Assembly: GCA_016290135.1 (NCBI GenBank)
Contig: JAEESW010000004.1
Span: 54,243-118,242, forward strand
Length of the DNA stretch: 64,000 nt
Direction of reading: 5' to 3'
DNA from: a bacterium
GTDB lineage: Bacteria; UBP6; UBA1177
Both the position numbers and the translations under genes were made by a program. Below the pieces are notes generated by a model, which saw only the letters and a program-made list of their open reading frames with translations, made no database searches and was not told the DNA's origin. Numbering within the stretch: the stretch's first letter is position 1; every line of letters starts with the position of its first letter. This document shows, one piece after another, positions 43,919 to 52,180 of the stretch.

Positions 43919-45412
43919 GTGTTAGATAAAAAAAGTACTGTTATTTCTTATCATTCAGATCATTTCTTGCGTTTTGCCGCAGTATTTTATGCTGTTGTAT
44001 TGTTTTCTCTGAATTTTATCAGGATTTTTGATAACAACTTTTGGCTTGACGAAGCCTTTTCAATAAATCTGGCAAAAATGGATTTGACCGGCATGATCAA
44101 TGCGACAGCTGCAGATGTTCACCCGCCGCTTTATTATGCGATATTGATGTTAATGTATCGTCTCTTCGGAGATCACGGATGGGTCTTTCATCTGACATCG
44201 ATAATTCCGTATGCAATCACTATGCTTTTCGCGCTTTCGATAATATGGAAGAAGTTCGGCAAAGGGAGTGCTTTTCTTATGATCACATTCATATCGGTCA
44301 TGCGAAGTGCCGTGCTCTATAATGTCGAAGTTAGAATGTATTCTTGGGCTGCATTGTTTGTGCTGCTGGTCTATTACGCATGTTATATGATAATAGCTGA
44401 CGACAGGCGGTCAGGATATATTTTGTTCGCTGTTTTTGCCCTTCTTGCGGCATACACACATTATTACACAATTATTCCTATAGCGATATTGACACTTTCG
44501 GTTTTTGTATTTTTGTTTGTGAAAAAGAGAAGTTTTTTGAAATTTGTTACCGCCATATCTGTTTCTATAATCCTCTATTTGCCTTGGATAAACACTGTGA
44601 TTCGGCAGTTTCAGCGGACTACCGGCAGTTTTTTAAGAGAAAATCCCGGTTTGGCAAAAGGTTTGTGCTATTTTTTCTGGCAAGGTAATGCCGCGAATTC
44701 AGGAATTATGCTTGTATTTAATGTTTTGTATTCCGGGCTTTTTCTCGTATTTGCTACAGGTTTAATATTTTGGTTGATATGGAGCACTATAAAGAAAATG
44801 TGTGAAAACCCAGAAAACATTTCTGAGGTTGCAGATTTTACAGAAGCATATTGGATGTTTTCGGGTTATGCGGCATCAATAGTGACATTGCTTGCGTTGG
44901 AGTTGATTTCAATTTTATTTACCCCGGCATTGGCATATAAATATTTGCATCCGGTTGTCGGACTTATGTGGCTTGCTTTCAGCGTTGCCGTTTCAAAGCT
45001 TAAAAATAGAAATTTTATTGCCGGAATCCTGACCGTTGCTACGTTGTTGCTCGGTATGCCGATGTATATAGAAACTTACAAATCAGATGTCGAAGCAGAT
45101 AAGCGATGCATGGCAACCCGTCAGATGATGATTAAAACGATAAGTAAGTATGATGTGATGTTGACAAATATTGAACATCTTGAGTGGGCTGTTTTACAAT
45201 ACTATTTGCCGAGTACAACTCACAAATATGTTTCAGATATTTCGGAGATAAAAAAACTTGAATCAGTAAGACAATATTGGATTCTGTGGTCTGATTCTTT
45301 AAGCGAAATTGATCTCAACAATATCAAAGATATGAATCTTAAAGTAGTTGAAGAATGCCGGAACTGTGAGCTGGGAAGTACAGTTTTTCATTTATATCGG
45401 CTTGTAAAGTGA
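43919..45412 (+). CDS. GT39-like membrane glycosyltransferase
   Basis: A 497-residue membrane protein of the ArnT/PMT (GT39/GT83) type. The first loop has [15 protein letters not shown], with the catalytic DE pair, and [20 protein letters not shown]; the HPPLYY motif is characteristic. About eleven membrane helices precede a ~90-residue soluble tail. It moves a sugar from a polyprenyl phosphate donor to a periplasmic acceptor. As it stands just before the pilins, glycosylation of pilin is conceivable but not shown. Start is GTG 43919 (or TTG 43916), after AGGGATAGGA. Confidence 0.75.
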   Translation: MLDKKSTVISYHSDHFLRFAAVFYAVVLFSLNFIRIFDNNFWLDEAFSINLAKMDLTGMINATAADVHPPLYYAILMLMYRLFGDHGWVFHLTSIIPYAITMLFALSIIWKKFGKGSAFLMITFISVMRSAVLYNVEVRMYSWAALFVLLVYYACYMIIADDRRSGYILFAVFALLAAYTHYYTIIPIAILTLSVFVFLFVKKRSFLKFVTAISVSIILYLPWINTVIRQFQRTTGSFLRENPGLAKGLCYFFWQGNAANSGIMLVFNVLYSGLFLVFATGLIFWLIWSTIKKMCENPENISEVADFTEAYWMFSGYAASIVTLLALELISILFTPALAYKYLHPVVGLMWLAFSVAVSKLKNRNFIAGILTVATLLLGMPMYIETYKSDVEADKRCMATRQMMIKTISKYDVMLTNIEHLEWAVLQYYLPSTTHKYVSDISEIKKLESVRQYWILWSDSLSEIDLNNIKDMNLKVVEECRNCELGSTVFHLYRLVK

Positions 45413-45420
45413 TTCTCTAT

Positions 45421-45436
45421 TGGCACAAATTTTGCA
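45421..45436 (+). promoter_or_regulatory. Sigma-54 promoter of first pilin gene
   Basis: TGGCACAAATTTTGCA is an exact -24/-12 element: GG and GC are separated by 10 bases. It lies 51 bases before the pilin ATG, just after the GT39 stop. Pilin genes are classic sigma-54 targets. Confidence 0.8.
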
Positions 45437-45486
45437 TATTTCGGGTGTTTTTGTGTTGTTTTGTATGTTTTGTAGGATTTGAAATT

Positions 45487-45975
45487 ATGATTTCACGCGC
45501 GTTTACCTTAATAGAATTGATGATCGTTATCGCAGTAATTGGAATTTTGACCGCAATTGCAATACCTATGTATCAGAGCTATTCGGCACGTGCAAAGGCA
45601 TCGGAAGTGCCGATAATTCTTAAAGATATTGTTAAATTCCAATTCATCCATAGAGAATATCCTGCTAGCAATGGTCAATATGCGAATGGTCTAAAAACGA
45701 TTGGAGTTAAGACAAATCTTGGCAAATTTGCAGCGAATCCAGAAGATTGTCCTTCAGCCACTGCCACCGAAAGTGATGAAACAAATATTTATGGGTGTAG
45801 CAAATATTACGGTTTTTCCACAAGTAAAGCGAGCGGTGGAGTCACATGTGCTGCAAACGGGATCGGTAATTTTTCATGGGCAAAAGCTATTAGCGAAGAT
45901 GAATTGTTGCACAATGATCTTGCCGGATGCATGACAGAAGATTTTTATTATAAGCACGGCTCGGGCGGCAATTAG
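45487..45975 (+). CDS. Type IV pilin-like protein (minor or alternative pilin)
   Basis: A 162-residue prepilin. The leader is only MISRA, then [20 protein letters not shown] with Glu5 of the mature protein, for cleavage by PilD. The preceding residue is Ala rather than the usual Gly, which is unusual for prepilin peptidase. The globular part has Cys at ~86, ~99, ~119 and ~146, able to form disulfides. ATG 45487 is set by the leader; the frame is open upstream without meaning. It shares the N-terminal third with the next pilin. Confidence 0.82.
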   Translation: MISRAFTLIELMIVIAVIGILTAIAIPMYQSYSARAKASEVPIILKDIVKFQFIHREYPASNGQYANGLKTIGVKTNLGKFAANPEDCPSATATESDETNIYGCSKYYGFSTSKASGGVTCAANGIGNFSWAKAISEDELLHNDLAGCMTEDFYYKHGSGGN

Positions 45976-45978
45976 TTT

Positions 45979-45994
45979 TGGCACGCTTTTTGCA
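45979..45994 (+). promoter_or_regulatory. Sigma-54 promoter of second pilin gene
   Basis: TGGCACGCTTTTTGCA is a perfect sigma-54 consensus with 10 bases between GG and GC, 4 bases after the first pilin's stop and 75 bases before the second pilin's start. Confidence 0.88.
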
Positions 45995-46068
45995 ATATGA
46001 ATTTTGTGAATTTGTTGTTTGATAGTCAGACGACGTTATTTTATTAATTTCATCAAAGGGAGAGAAAG

Positions 46069-46584
46069 ATGAAAAAAGGTTTTACACTTATCGAGCTCAT
46101 GATCGTTATCGCGATTATCGGTATTCTTGCAGCAGTTGCTATTCCTATGTACAGCGACTACACCAAAAAATCGAGAACCTCTGAGGTTGCTTCCAACCTT
46201 TCGGAAATTGCAAAGATGCAGCTTATCTACAAAGAGGATCCGTATGGCGGTTCTCAGAACGGTAAATTTGCACAGAATTTCCTTACACTTGGTTTCAAAA
46301 CAAATGTTGGAACATTTACTGCTTCAGTAACCAACACAACAACAAAACAAACATGCCAAGAAAGTGATACTGTTGCTGCTACAGCTGGTAGCTATGCATG
46401 CGGTAAATTCTTTGCTTACAAACTTACGGTTCCTGCAGATGGATTCGCTCTTTCGGCACTGAACACATGTGCAGATACCGAAGGTATGGCAAAAGCTATT
46501 CCGTTGCTTGTATCGGAAGTTCCGACTGATTGGGCAAAATCTTGCATTGATGCTTCACTTAATTTGAAACATTTGGCTGACTAA
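46069..46584 (+). CDS. pilA: Type IV major pilin
   Basis: A 171-residue prepilin. The leader MKKG is followed by [20 protein letters not shown], the class IVa pattern with Gly(-1) and Glu5. The globular domain has Cys pairs for a D-loop disulfide near the end (TCADTEG ... SCIDASL). GGGAGAG precedes the ATG, a perfect sigma-54 promoter drives it, and a strong terminator follows, as expected for the major pilin. The assembly genes are not in this window. Confidence 0.88.
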   Translation: MKKGFTLIELMIVIAIIGILAAVAIPMYSDYTKKSRTSEVASNLSEIAKMQLIYKEDPYGGSQNGKFAQNFLTLGFKTNVGTFTASVTNTTTKQTCQESDTVAATAGSYACGKFFAYKLTVPADGFALSALNTCADTEGMAKAIPLLVSEVPTDWAKSCIDASLNLKHLAD

Positions 46585-46606
46585 TCTGAGTGTTGCATGA
46601 TTTTTC

Positions 46607-46632
46607 AAACCCCGCTTCGGCGGGGTTTTTTT
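46607..46632 (+). terminator. Rho-independent terminator after pilA
   Basis: AAACCCCGC and GCGGGGTTT pair around a TTCG tetraloop-like turn, followed by T-rich sequence. Confidence 0.92.
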
Positions 46633-46641
46633 GTATCTGGG

Positions 46642-46796
46642 GACCTCTCAGCCTCACGGCAGCTCCCCTACCTCAGGGGAGCCTTGGCTGGCGGGGCACC
46701 TCACCTGTCGGCTCGAATTTACTCAGACAATTAGAATCAAAACGAAGTTGAGCCTCCCCTGAAGTAGGGGAGGTGGCACGCAGTGACGGAGAGGTC
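46642..46796. repeat. CCCCTCAG-type interspersed repeat, copy D
   Basis: Ends GACCTCTCAG and CAGTGACGGAGAGGTC are inverted. It holds CTCCCCTACCTCAGGGGAG and the mirror CCTCCCCTGAAGTAGGGGAG, and is longer than the other copies because of a ~50-base middle. Confidence 0.7.
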
Positions 46797-46818
46797 AGAG
46801 ACGCACCACGGCACATCT

Positions 46819-47850
46819 CTACATTATTCTCACACCTTCTTTTGTGCGTTCAAACACGAACGGGTTATAGTTTGCATTTCCGGGATCGGTTTTGATAATG
46901 AAATCAACGATATCGTGCAGAGTTTTTGTCGAAGGTGAGCGGTGATCGCCCGATCTGACAAAAATCGTCGACGAAAAAAGGTATGAAAATGCGGTGAGCC
47001 AGAAGTCGCAACTTTTTGATTTTATTGTGTCTCTCGGAATGAAAATCGCGTTTTCGGCATTTCCTGCCTTAAGGTCCTGCCAAAAATCGTCCATAAGTTC
47101 GCGCATGATTTCGCTTTCACGTGCGGCGTTCTCGGCGAGGCGCCCCAGGTTTTCTTTGTATGGAACATCGGGAAGAAGCGCATCAAGTGCGGGAATGATT
47201 TTGTGGCGGTAGTAGTTGCGGCGGTATTTTGTGTCAAAATTTGAGGTGTCTGACAAAAATTGTCGCTCAGCCATGAAGCCGTATATCTCATTTTTGGCGA
47301 TATTGAGCATCGGACGAATGACAAAAAAAGTGCTGTTTTCGGTGTTCGATAAAAAATCGCTGTTTGAATTTATTGGTTTTATGCCGCTTAAACCTTTGAT
47401 CCCGGTGCCGCGGTCAAAGAGGCGCATGAGGAGCGTCTCGACTTGGTCGTCAAGGTGGTGTGCTGTTGACAACATGCTGAAATTGTTGCGTTTTACTAGA
47501 TCGAACAAAAGCTCGTAGCGCTTCATTCTTGCGCGCTCTTCTGTATTGTTTTTTTCGTTCTGCCAGAAATTTTCCTCAAATTCGAGCGGAAAAAAGGGGA
47601 TCCCGAGGTTTTGACAAATTTTGTCAACAAATTTTGCTTCATCCCCTGATTCAATGCGGAGCTTGTGATCTACGTATGCGGCAGAGAGCGTGAAACCGAG
47701 CTCTTCCCGGAGTCCGTTCAGCAGAAACAGCATTGCAAGGGAGTCCGCGCCGCCGGAACATGCGGCCAAAACAGAAAAATTTTTCCCCGAAAAACCGGTT
47801 TCTTCAAGGATCTCTCTGAAATTTGCCCGAAATTTTTCTTTTAAATCCAT
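46819..47850 (-). CDS. tilS: tRNA(Ile)-lysidine synthase
   Basis: Attaches lysine to C34 of tRNA(Ile)CAU so that it reads AUA. The PP-loop is LAACSGGADSLAMLFLL, near residue 30. AAYVDHKLR, MLSTAHHLDDQVETLLMRLF and the GIKGLSGI segment are all family marks. Length 343 agrees with forms lacking a long C-terminal domain. GGAG stands before the ATG at 47850. Confidence 0.9.
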   Translation of the reverse strand: MDLKEKFRANFREILEETGFSGKNFSVLAACSGGADSLAMLFLLNGLREELGFTLSAAYVDHKLRIESGDEAKFVDKICQNLGIPFFPLEFEENFWQNEKNNTEERARMKRYELLFDLVKRNNFSMLSTAHHLDDQVETLLMRLFDRGTGIKGLSGIKPINSNSDFLSNTENSTFFVIRPMLNIAKNEIYGFMAERQFLSDTSNFDTKYRRNYYRHKIIPALDALLPDVPYKENLGRLAENAARESEIMRELMDDFWQDLKAGNAENAIFIPRDTIKSKSCDFWLTAFSYLFSSTIFVRSGDHRSPSTKTLHDIVDFIIKTDPGNANYNPFVFERTKEGVRIM

Positions 47851-47972
47851 AATTCACTCCAAAAAAACGTGAATTTTTAATATTTGCGGCAAAAAAGGCA
47901 AATATTTAGTGTTTTCGGGTTGTTTTTTCTCTTTCGGGAAATATATAACCTCTCAGTCGCTGCGAGTGTTCT

Positions 47973-48081
47973 GACCCCTCAGTCTGCTTCGCAGCCAGCT
48001 CCCCTAATTTAGGGGCGCCTTTCTAACATTAGCAAGCCTCCACTGAGGCAGGGGAGGTGCCACAAAGTGGCGGAGGGGTGA
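47973..48081. repeat. CCCCTCAG interspersed repeat, copy E
   Basis: Starts ACCCCTCAGTCTGCTTCGCA and ends GGCGGAGGGGT, with the CTCCCCTAATTTAGGGG inner palindrome. A stray additional left end (ACCTCTCAGTCGC) lies at about 47948. It reaches within 20 bases of the htpX start. Confidence 0.7.
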
Positions 48082-48100
48082 GGTTTTTAGGAGGTTTTTC

Positions 48101-48946
48101 ATGCTCAACATCATCAAAAGCGGATTTTTGATCATTCTTATGTCGGTTTTTCTTGTTTTCATCGGTTATCTCACCGGCGGGCCGGACGGCGCCATGATGT
48201 GCTTTTTTCTTTCGCTGATATTCAATTTTTTCAGCTATTTTTTCAGTGATAAGATCGTTCTTGCGGCTTACCGCGCGCAGCCTGCCGACCCGAATGCGCA
48301 TGCGTGGCTTTTTGACGCTCTTACCAAACTGGCAACTGCGGCTGAACTTCCGGTAGTTCCCAAACTTTACGTCATTCCGATTGCGGAACCGAATGCTTTT
48401 GCGACCGGCAGAAACCCGAAACATGCAGTCGTTGCTGTGACTCAGGGACTTTTGAACACGCTTTCGCACGATGAAGTTGCGGCCGTGATCGCGCACGAAC
48501 TCGGACATGTGAAGCATTACGATATTCTTATCCAGACTATCGTTGCAGCGATGGCTTCGGCGATCATGTGGATAGCTTCGATGACGCGCTGGTTCGGGAT
48601 CATTGGCGGCGGCCGTGACAGACGCGACGGTAATGCGATCGGCTGGTTGTTCGTTGCGCTTCTTTCCCCGATCGCGGCGATGCTGATCCAGGCCGCGATA
48701 AGCCGATCAAGAGAATATTTAGCCGATGACTACAGCAGAAAACTTATGGGAAGCGGAGAATATTTAGTCAGTGCGCTCAACAGGATCTCGGGCAGGGAAG
48801 AACAGATCGTCGAAGCCCAGGGAGGCAGCGCGATCTCCGATTCGACAGCCCACATGTTCATTTATTCGCCGAAAGCAAGTTTCGTTGCAAAACTTTTCTC
48901 GACTCACCCAAGCCTTGAAGAAAGGATCAACAATCTGAGAAAATAA
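48101..48946 (+). CDS. htpX: Protease HtpX
   Basis: Membrane-bound zinc metalloprotease that helps clear misfolded membrane proteins. Two N-terminal hydrophobic segments are followed by the zinc site VIAHELGHVKH (near residue 130), two more membrane segments, and the third ligand in SREYLADDYS. FSTHPSLEERINNL closes the protein. Length 281 is normal. AGGAGG precedes the ATG. Confidence 0.92.
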   Translation: MLNIIKSGFLIILMSVFLVFIGYLTGGPDGAMMCFFLSLIFNFFSYFFSDKIVLAAYRAQPADPNAHAWLFDALTKLATAAELPVVPKLYVIPIAEPNAFATGRNPKHAVVAVTQGLLNTLSHDEVAAVIAHELGHVKHYDILIQTIVAAMASAIMWIASMTRWFGIIGGGRDRRDGNAIGWLFVALLSPIAAMLIQAAISRSREYLADDYSRKLMGSGEYLVSALNRISGREEQIVEAQGGSAISDSTAHMFIYSPKASFVAKLFSTHPSLEERINNLRK

Positions 48947-48954
48947 ATTTTGTG

Positions 48955-49039
48955 GAGACACGCCGTGGTGAGTCTCATTTATGGAAAAATCACGTTCGGT
49001 AGAGACATTCCATGGAGACGTTTCATGAAACGTCTCTAC
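48955..49039. repeat. Cluster of GAGAC palindromes
   Basis: GAGAC (48955-48959) and GTCTC (48972-48976) form one inverted pair. GTAGAGAC at 48999 pairs with GTCTCTAC ending at 49039. Within it lies a perfect 22-base palindrome (49015-49036) whose core is AGACGTTTCATGAAACGTCT. The same 20-base core occurs twice inside the MORN gene. Confidence 0.8.
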
Positions 49040-49065
49040 ATAGAATGCCAATGAAATCAGAGGTT

Positions 49066-51999
49066 TTAGTCTTTTTTGAATTTATCTTTGATGTCGTTGA
49101 AGATCTTTTTTGCCCCTTCAACGCCTTTTTTGAGTTCTTCGCTGTTTTCTAAGGTCTCCTTAAGGTTCTTGAGACCGCTTTCAGCCTTTGAATAAGCGTC
49201 TTTTGCAACTGTTCCCGCTTTGGCATAGACATCTTTCGCTGTGCTTTCAGCCTTTGAATAAGCGTCTTCGGCAGTCTGTTTGATCTGGCGGACGACATCG
49301 TTGTTGATTGCAGCCTGAGCCGCAGCGAGACGCGCTATCGGAACTCTGTATGGAGAGCAGCTGACATACTGGAGACCGCATCTGTGGAAGAAGTCGATAG
49401 ACGCCGGATCGCCGCCGTGTTCGCCGCATACGCCGAGTTTGATGTTCGGGCGCGCTTTTTTGCCGCGTCTTGCTGCGATCTCGACAAGCTGGCCGACACC
49501 GGTCTGGTCGATCGAACGGAACGGGTTCTTCTCCAGAATTCCTTTGTCGATGTAGTCGTAGATGAACTTGTTGGCGTCGTCACGGCTGTATCCGAGGCAC
49601 ATCTGGGTGAGGTCGTTCGTTCCGAATGAGAAGAATTCCGCGTGTTCCGCGATCTCATCGGCTGTAAGTGCGCCTCTCGGGACTTCGATCATCGTTCCGA
49701 CCAAGAATTCTACGTTGATGCCTTTCTCTTCGAAGACTTTCGCAGCGGTTTCGCGGATGATCTTTTCCTGATATTTGAACTCCTGAACGTTTCCTACGAG
49801 CGGGACCATGATCTCGGGGAATACTTTGATACCTTCTTTGGTGAGTTCGCAGGCTGCTTCGATTATCGCTCTGGTCTGCATTTCGGTGATCTCGGGACGC
49901 GTGATGCCGAGCCTGCAGCCTCTGAGACCGAGCATCGGGTTGATTTCGTGAAGAGCTTTGATCTTGTCGTTGATCTTCTCTTCGGAGCAGCCCATGATCT
50001 CAGCCATTTCCTTGATCTGCTGAGGCTCACTGGGAAGGAACTCGTGGAGCGGCGGGTCAAGAAGTCTGATCGTTACGGGAAGTCCCTGCATTTCTTTGAG
50101 GATCGCGTAAAAATCGCCTCTCTGGTGCCCGATGAGCTTTGCAAGAGCCGCTTTTCTGCCTTCGAGATCGTCTGCAAGGATCATTTCTCTGACAGCTTTG
50201 ATCCTGTCGCCTTCGAAGAACATGTGCTCGGTCCTGCAGAGTCCGATACCCTGAGCGCCGAATCTGCGCGCTGTGGAAGCGTCTCTCGGAGTGTCGGCGT
50301 TCGTTCTGATCTTGAGTGCGCGGCGGTTGTCTGCCCAGTTCATGAGTTTTTCGAACTCGTCGTTGAACTGCGGAGTCTCTGTCGCGACTTTGCCGAGAAG
50401 GACTTCGCCGGTGCTGCCGTCTATCGAGATCCAGTCGCCTTCTTTGAGAACGAGGTCTCCTGTTTTTATCGTTTTTTCATCAACGTTGATGTTGAGTCCG
50501 CCGCATCCGCTGACGCAGCATTTGCCCATGCCTCTTGCAACGACGGCTGCGTGGGATGTCATGCCGCCGCGTCCGGTGAGGATACCGTTTGCAGCGACCA
50601 TGCCGGTGATGTCTTCAGGGCTTGTCTCAAGTCTGACGAGGATCGTCTCGAGACCGTTTGCCTTCCATGCCGCCGCGTCTTCGGCGTTGAAGACGATCTG
50701 GCCTGTACCTGCGCCGGGGCTTGCCGGAAGACCTTTCGTGATGAGTTTCGCATTCTTTTTGCTCTCTTTTACGAACTGCGGGTGAAGAAGCTGGTCGATC
50801 TGGTCCGGAGTGACTCTGAGAAGCGCGTCATCGGTCTCGATAAGCCCTTCGTTGACCATATCAACGGCGATCTTTACAGCTGCAGCAGCCGTTCTTTTGC
50901 CGTTTCTCGTCTGGAGCATCCACAATTTTCTATTTTCGATCGTAAACTCGATGTCCTGCATGTCGCGGTAGTGAAGTTCGAGTTTTTTGTAGATATTGCA
51001 GAGATTTTCGTAAACTTCAGGCATGTATTCTTCAAGAGAAGGATATTTGGAAGCCCTCTCTTCTTCGCTTACATTGTGCTCTGCCGCCCATTTTTTGCTG
51101 CCTGCAAGAGTTATCTGCTGCGGAGTCCTGATGCCTGCGACGACATCTTCGCCCTGAGCGTTGATGAGGTATTCGCCGAAGAAAATGTGCTCGCCGGTAG
51201 CGGGGTTTCTCGTGAAAGCAACACCTGTCGCACAGTCGTTGCCCATGTTTCCGAAAACCATCGCCTGAACATTGACAGCGGTTCCCCAGTCGTCAGAGAA
51301 ACCGTTCATCTTGCGGTAAACGATCGCACGCTCGTTCATCCAGCTTCCGAAAACTGCGTCAATAGCGCCCCAGAGCTGCTCTTTCGGGTCGGTCGGGAAC
51401 TCTTTGCAGGTCTGCTCTTTGACGATCTTTTTGTAGCTTTCGACAAGTTCTTTAAGGTTTTCGACTGTCATTTCGAGGTCGTTTTTGATGCCGTATTTGT
51501 CTTTGAGGCTGCTGATTGCATGTTCAAAGTGCTCGCCTTTGATCCCCATGACGACATTGCCGTACATCTGCATGAAACGGCGGAGGCTGTCCCATGCGAA
51601 ACGGGTGTCGGACTCGGTTTTGATGAGTCCCTGAAGCGTATTTTCATTGAGACCGAGGTTGAGTATCGTATCCATCATGCCGGGCATGGAAGCACGGGCA
51701 CCGCTTCTGACCGAAAGAAGAAGGGGATTTTCGGGATCGCCGAATTTTTTGCCCATGACTTCTTCAACTTTTTTAAGGTTTTCATCGACCTGCTCCGCAA
51801 GTTCCGGCGGATAGTTCCTGTCGTTTTTGTAGTAGACTGTGCACATGTCGGTAGCGATCGTGAAACCGGCCGGGACCGGGATCTCCATGTTGCACATTTC
51901 GGCGAGGTTGGCGCCCTTTCCGCCGAGAATGTTTTTCATCGAAGCGTTTCCTTCCGAACCTTCCGGTCCAAAGAAATAAACGAATTTTTTTGCTGCCAT
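49066..51999 (-). CDS. ppdK: Pyruvate, phosphate dikinase with extra C-terminal tail
   Basis: Interconverts pyruvate, ATP and phosphate with PEP, AMP and pyrophosphate; typical for pyrophosphate-using anaerobes. The ATP-grasp part starts YFFGPEGSEGN and has GGKGANLAEM. The swivelling domain has the catalytic His in GGMTSHAAVVARGMGKCCVSG. The PEP-binding barrel ends with CGEHGGDPAS and the CSPYRVPIARLAAAQA segment, where the family normally stops (~880). Here ~85 residues follow with repeated KDAYSKAES/KDVYAKAG units and an amphipathic helical tail. AGGAGG precedes the ATG. Confidence 0.93.
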   Translation of the reverse strand: MAAKKFVYFFGPEGSEGNASMKNILGGKGANLAEMCNMEIPVPAGFTIATDMCTVYYKNDRNYPPELAEQVDENLKKVEEVMGKKFGDPENPLLLSVRSGARASMPGMMDTILNLGLNENTLQGLIKTESDTRFAWDSLRRFMQMYGNVVMGIKGEHFEHAISSLKDKYGIKNDLEMTVENLKELVESYKKIVKEQTCKEFPTDPKEQLWGAIDAVFGSWMNERAIVYRKMNGFSDDWGTAVNVQAMVFGNMGNDCATGVAFTRNPATGEHIFFGEYLINAQGEDVVAGIRTPQQITLAGSKKWAAEHNVSEEERASKYPSLEEYMPEVYENLCNIYKKLELHYRDMQDIEFTIENRKLWMLQTRNGKRTAAAAVKIAVDMVNEGLIETDDALLRVTPDQIDQLLHPQFVKESKKNAKLITKGLPASPGAGTGQIVFNAEDAAAWKANGLETILVRLETSPEDITGMVAANGILTGRGGMTSHAAVVARGMGKCCVSGCGGLNINVDEKTIKTGDLVLKEGDWISIDGSTGEVLLGKVATETPQFNDEFEKLMNWADNRRALKIRTNADTPRDASTARRFGAQGIGLCRTEHMFFEGDRIKAVREMILADDLEGRKAALAKLIGHQRGDFYAILKEMQGLPVTIRLLDPPLHEFLPSEPQQIKEMAEIMGCSEEKINDKIKALHEINPMLGLRGCRLGITRPEITEMQTRAIIEAACELTKEGIKVFPEIMVPLVGNVQEFKYQEKIIRETAAKVFEEKGINVEFLVGTMIEVPRGALTADEIAEHAEFFSFGTNDLTQMCLGYSRDDANKFIYDYIDKGILEKNPFRSIDQTGVGQLVEIAARRGKKARPNIKLGVCGEHGGDPASIDFFHRCGLQYVSCSPYRVPIARLAAAQAAINNDVVRQIKQTAEDAYSKAESTAKDVYAKAGTVAKDAYSKAESGLKNLKETLENSEELKKGVEGAKKIFNDIKDKFKKD

Positions 52000-52180
52000 T
52001 TTTTCCTCCTGTTCTATATAGGCTTAATAATATCTCAATATACATTTAAAAAGAGCCGGAAAAACGCGTTTTTATACTCATGATCTTCAAAATTGCAAAT
52101 CAAAATGTGAAAACTGAGAGATTTTTTTAATGAATTTAGAGGTTTGAATTTTGAAAAAGGGAAGAGTCAGGTTTTAGGGA

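Noticed and set aside
49642..52083. An 813-codon open frame opposite ppdK
   Set aside because: It lies entirely antisense to an unmistakable PPDK gene, has no family features and arises from the codon bias of the real gene.
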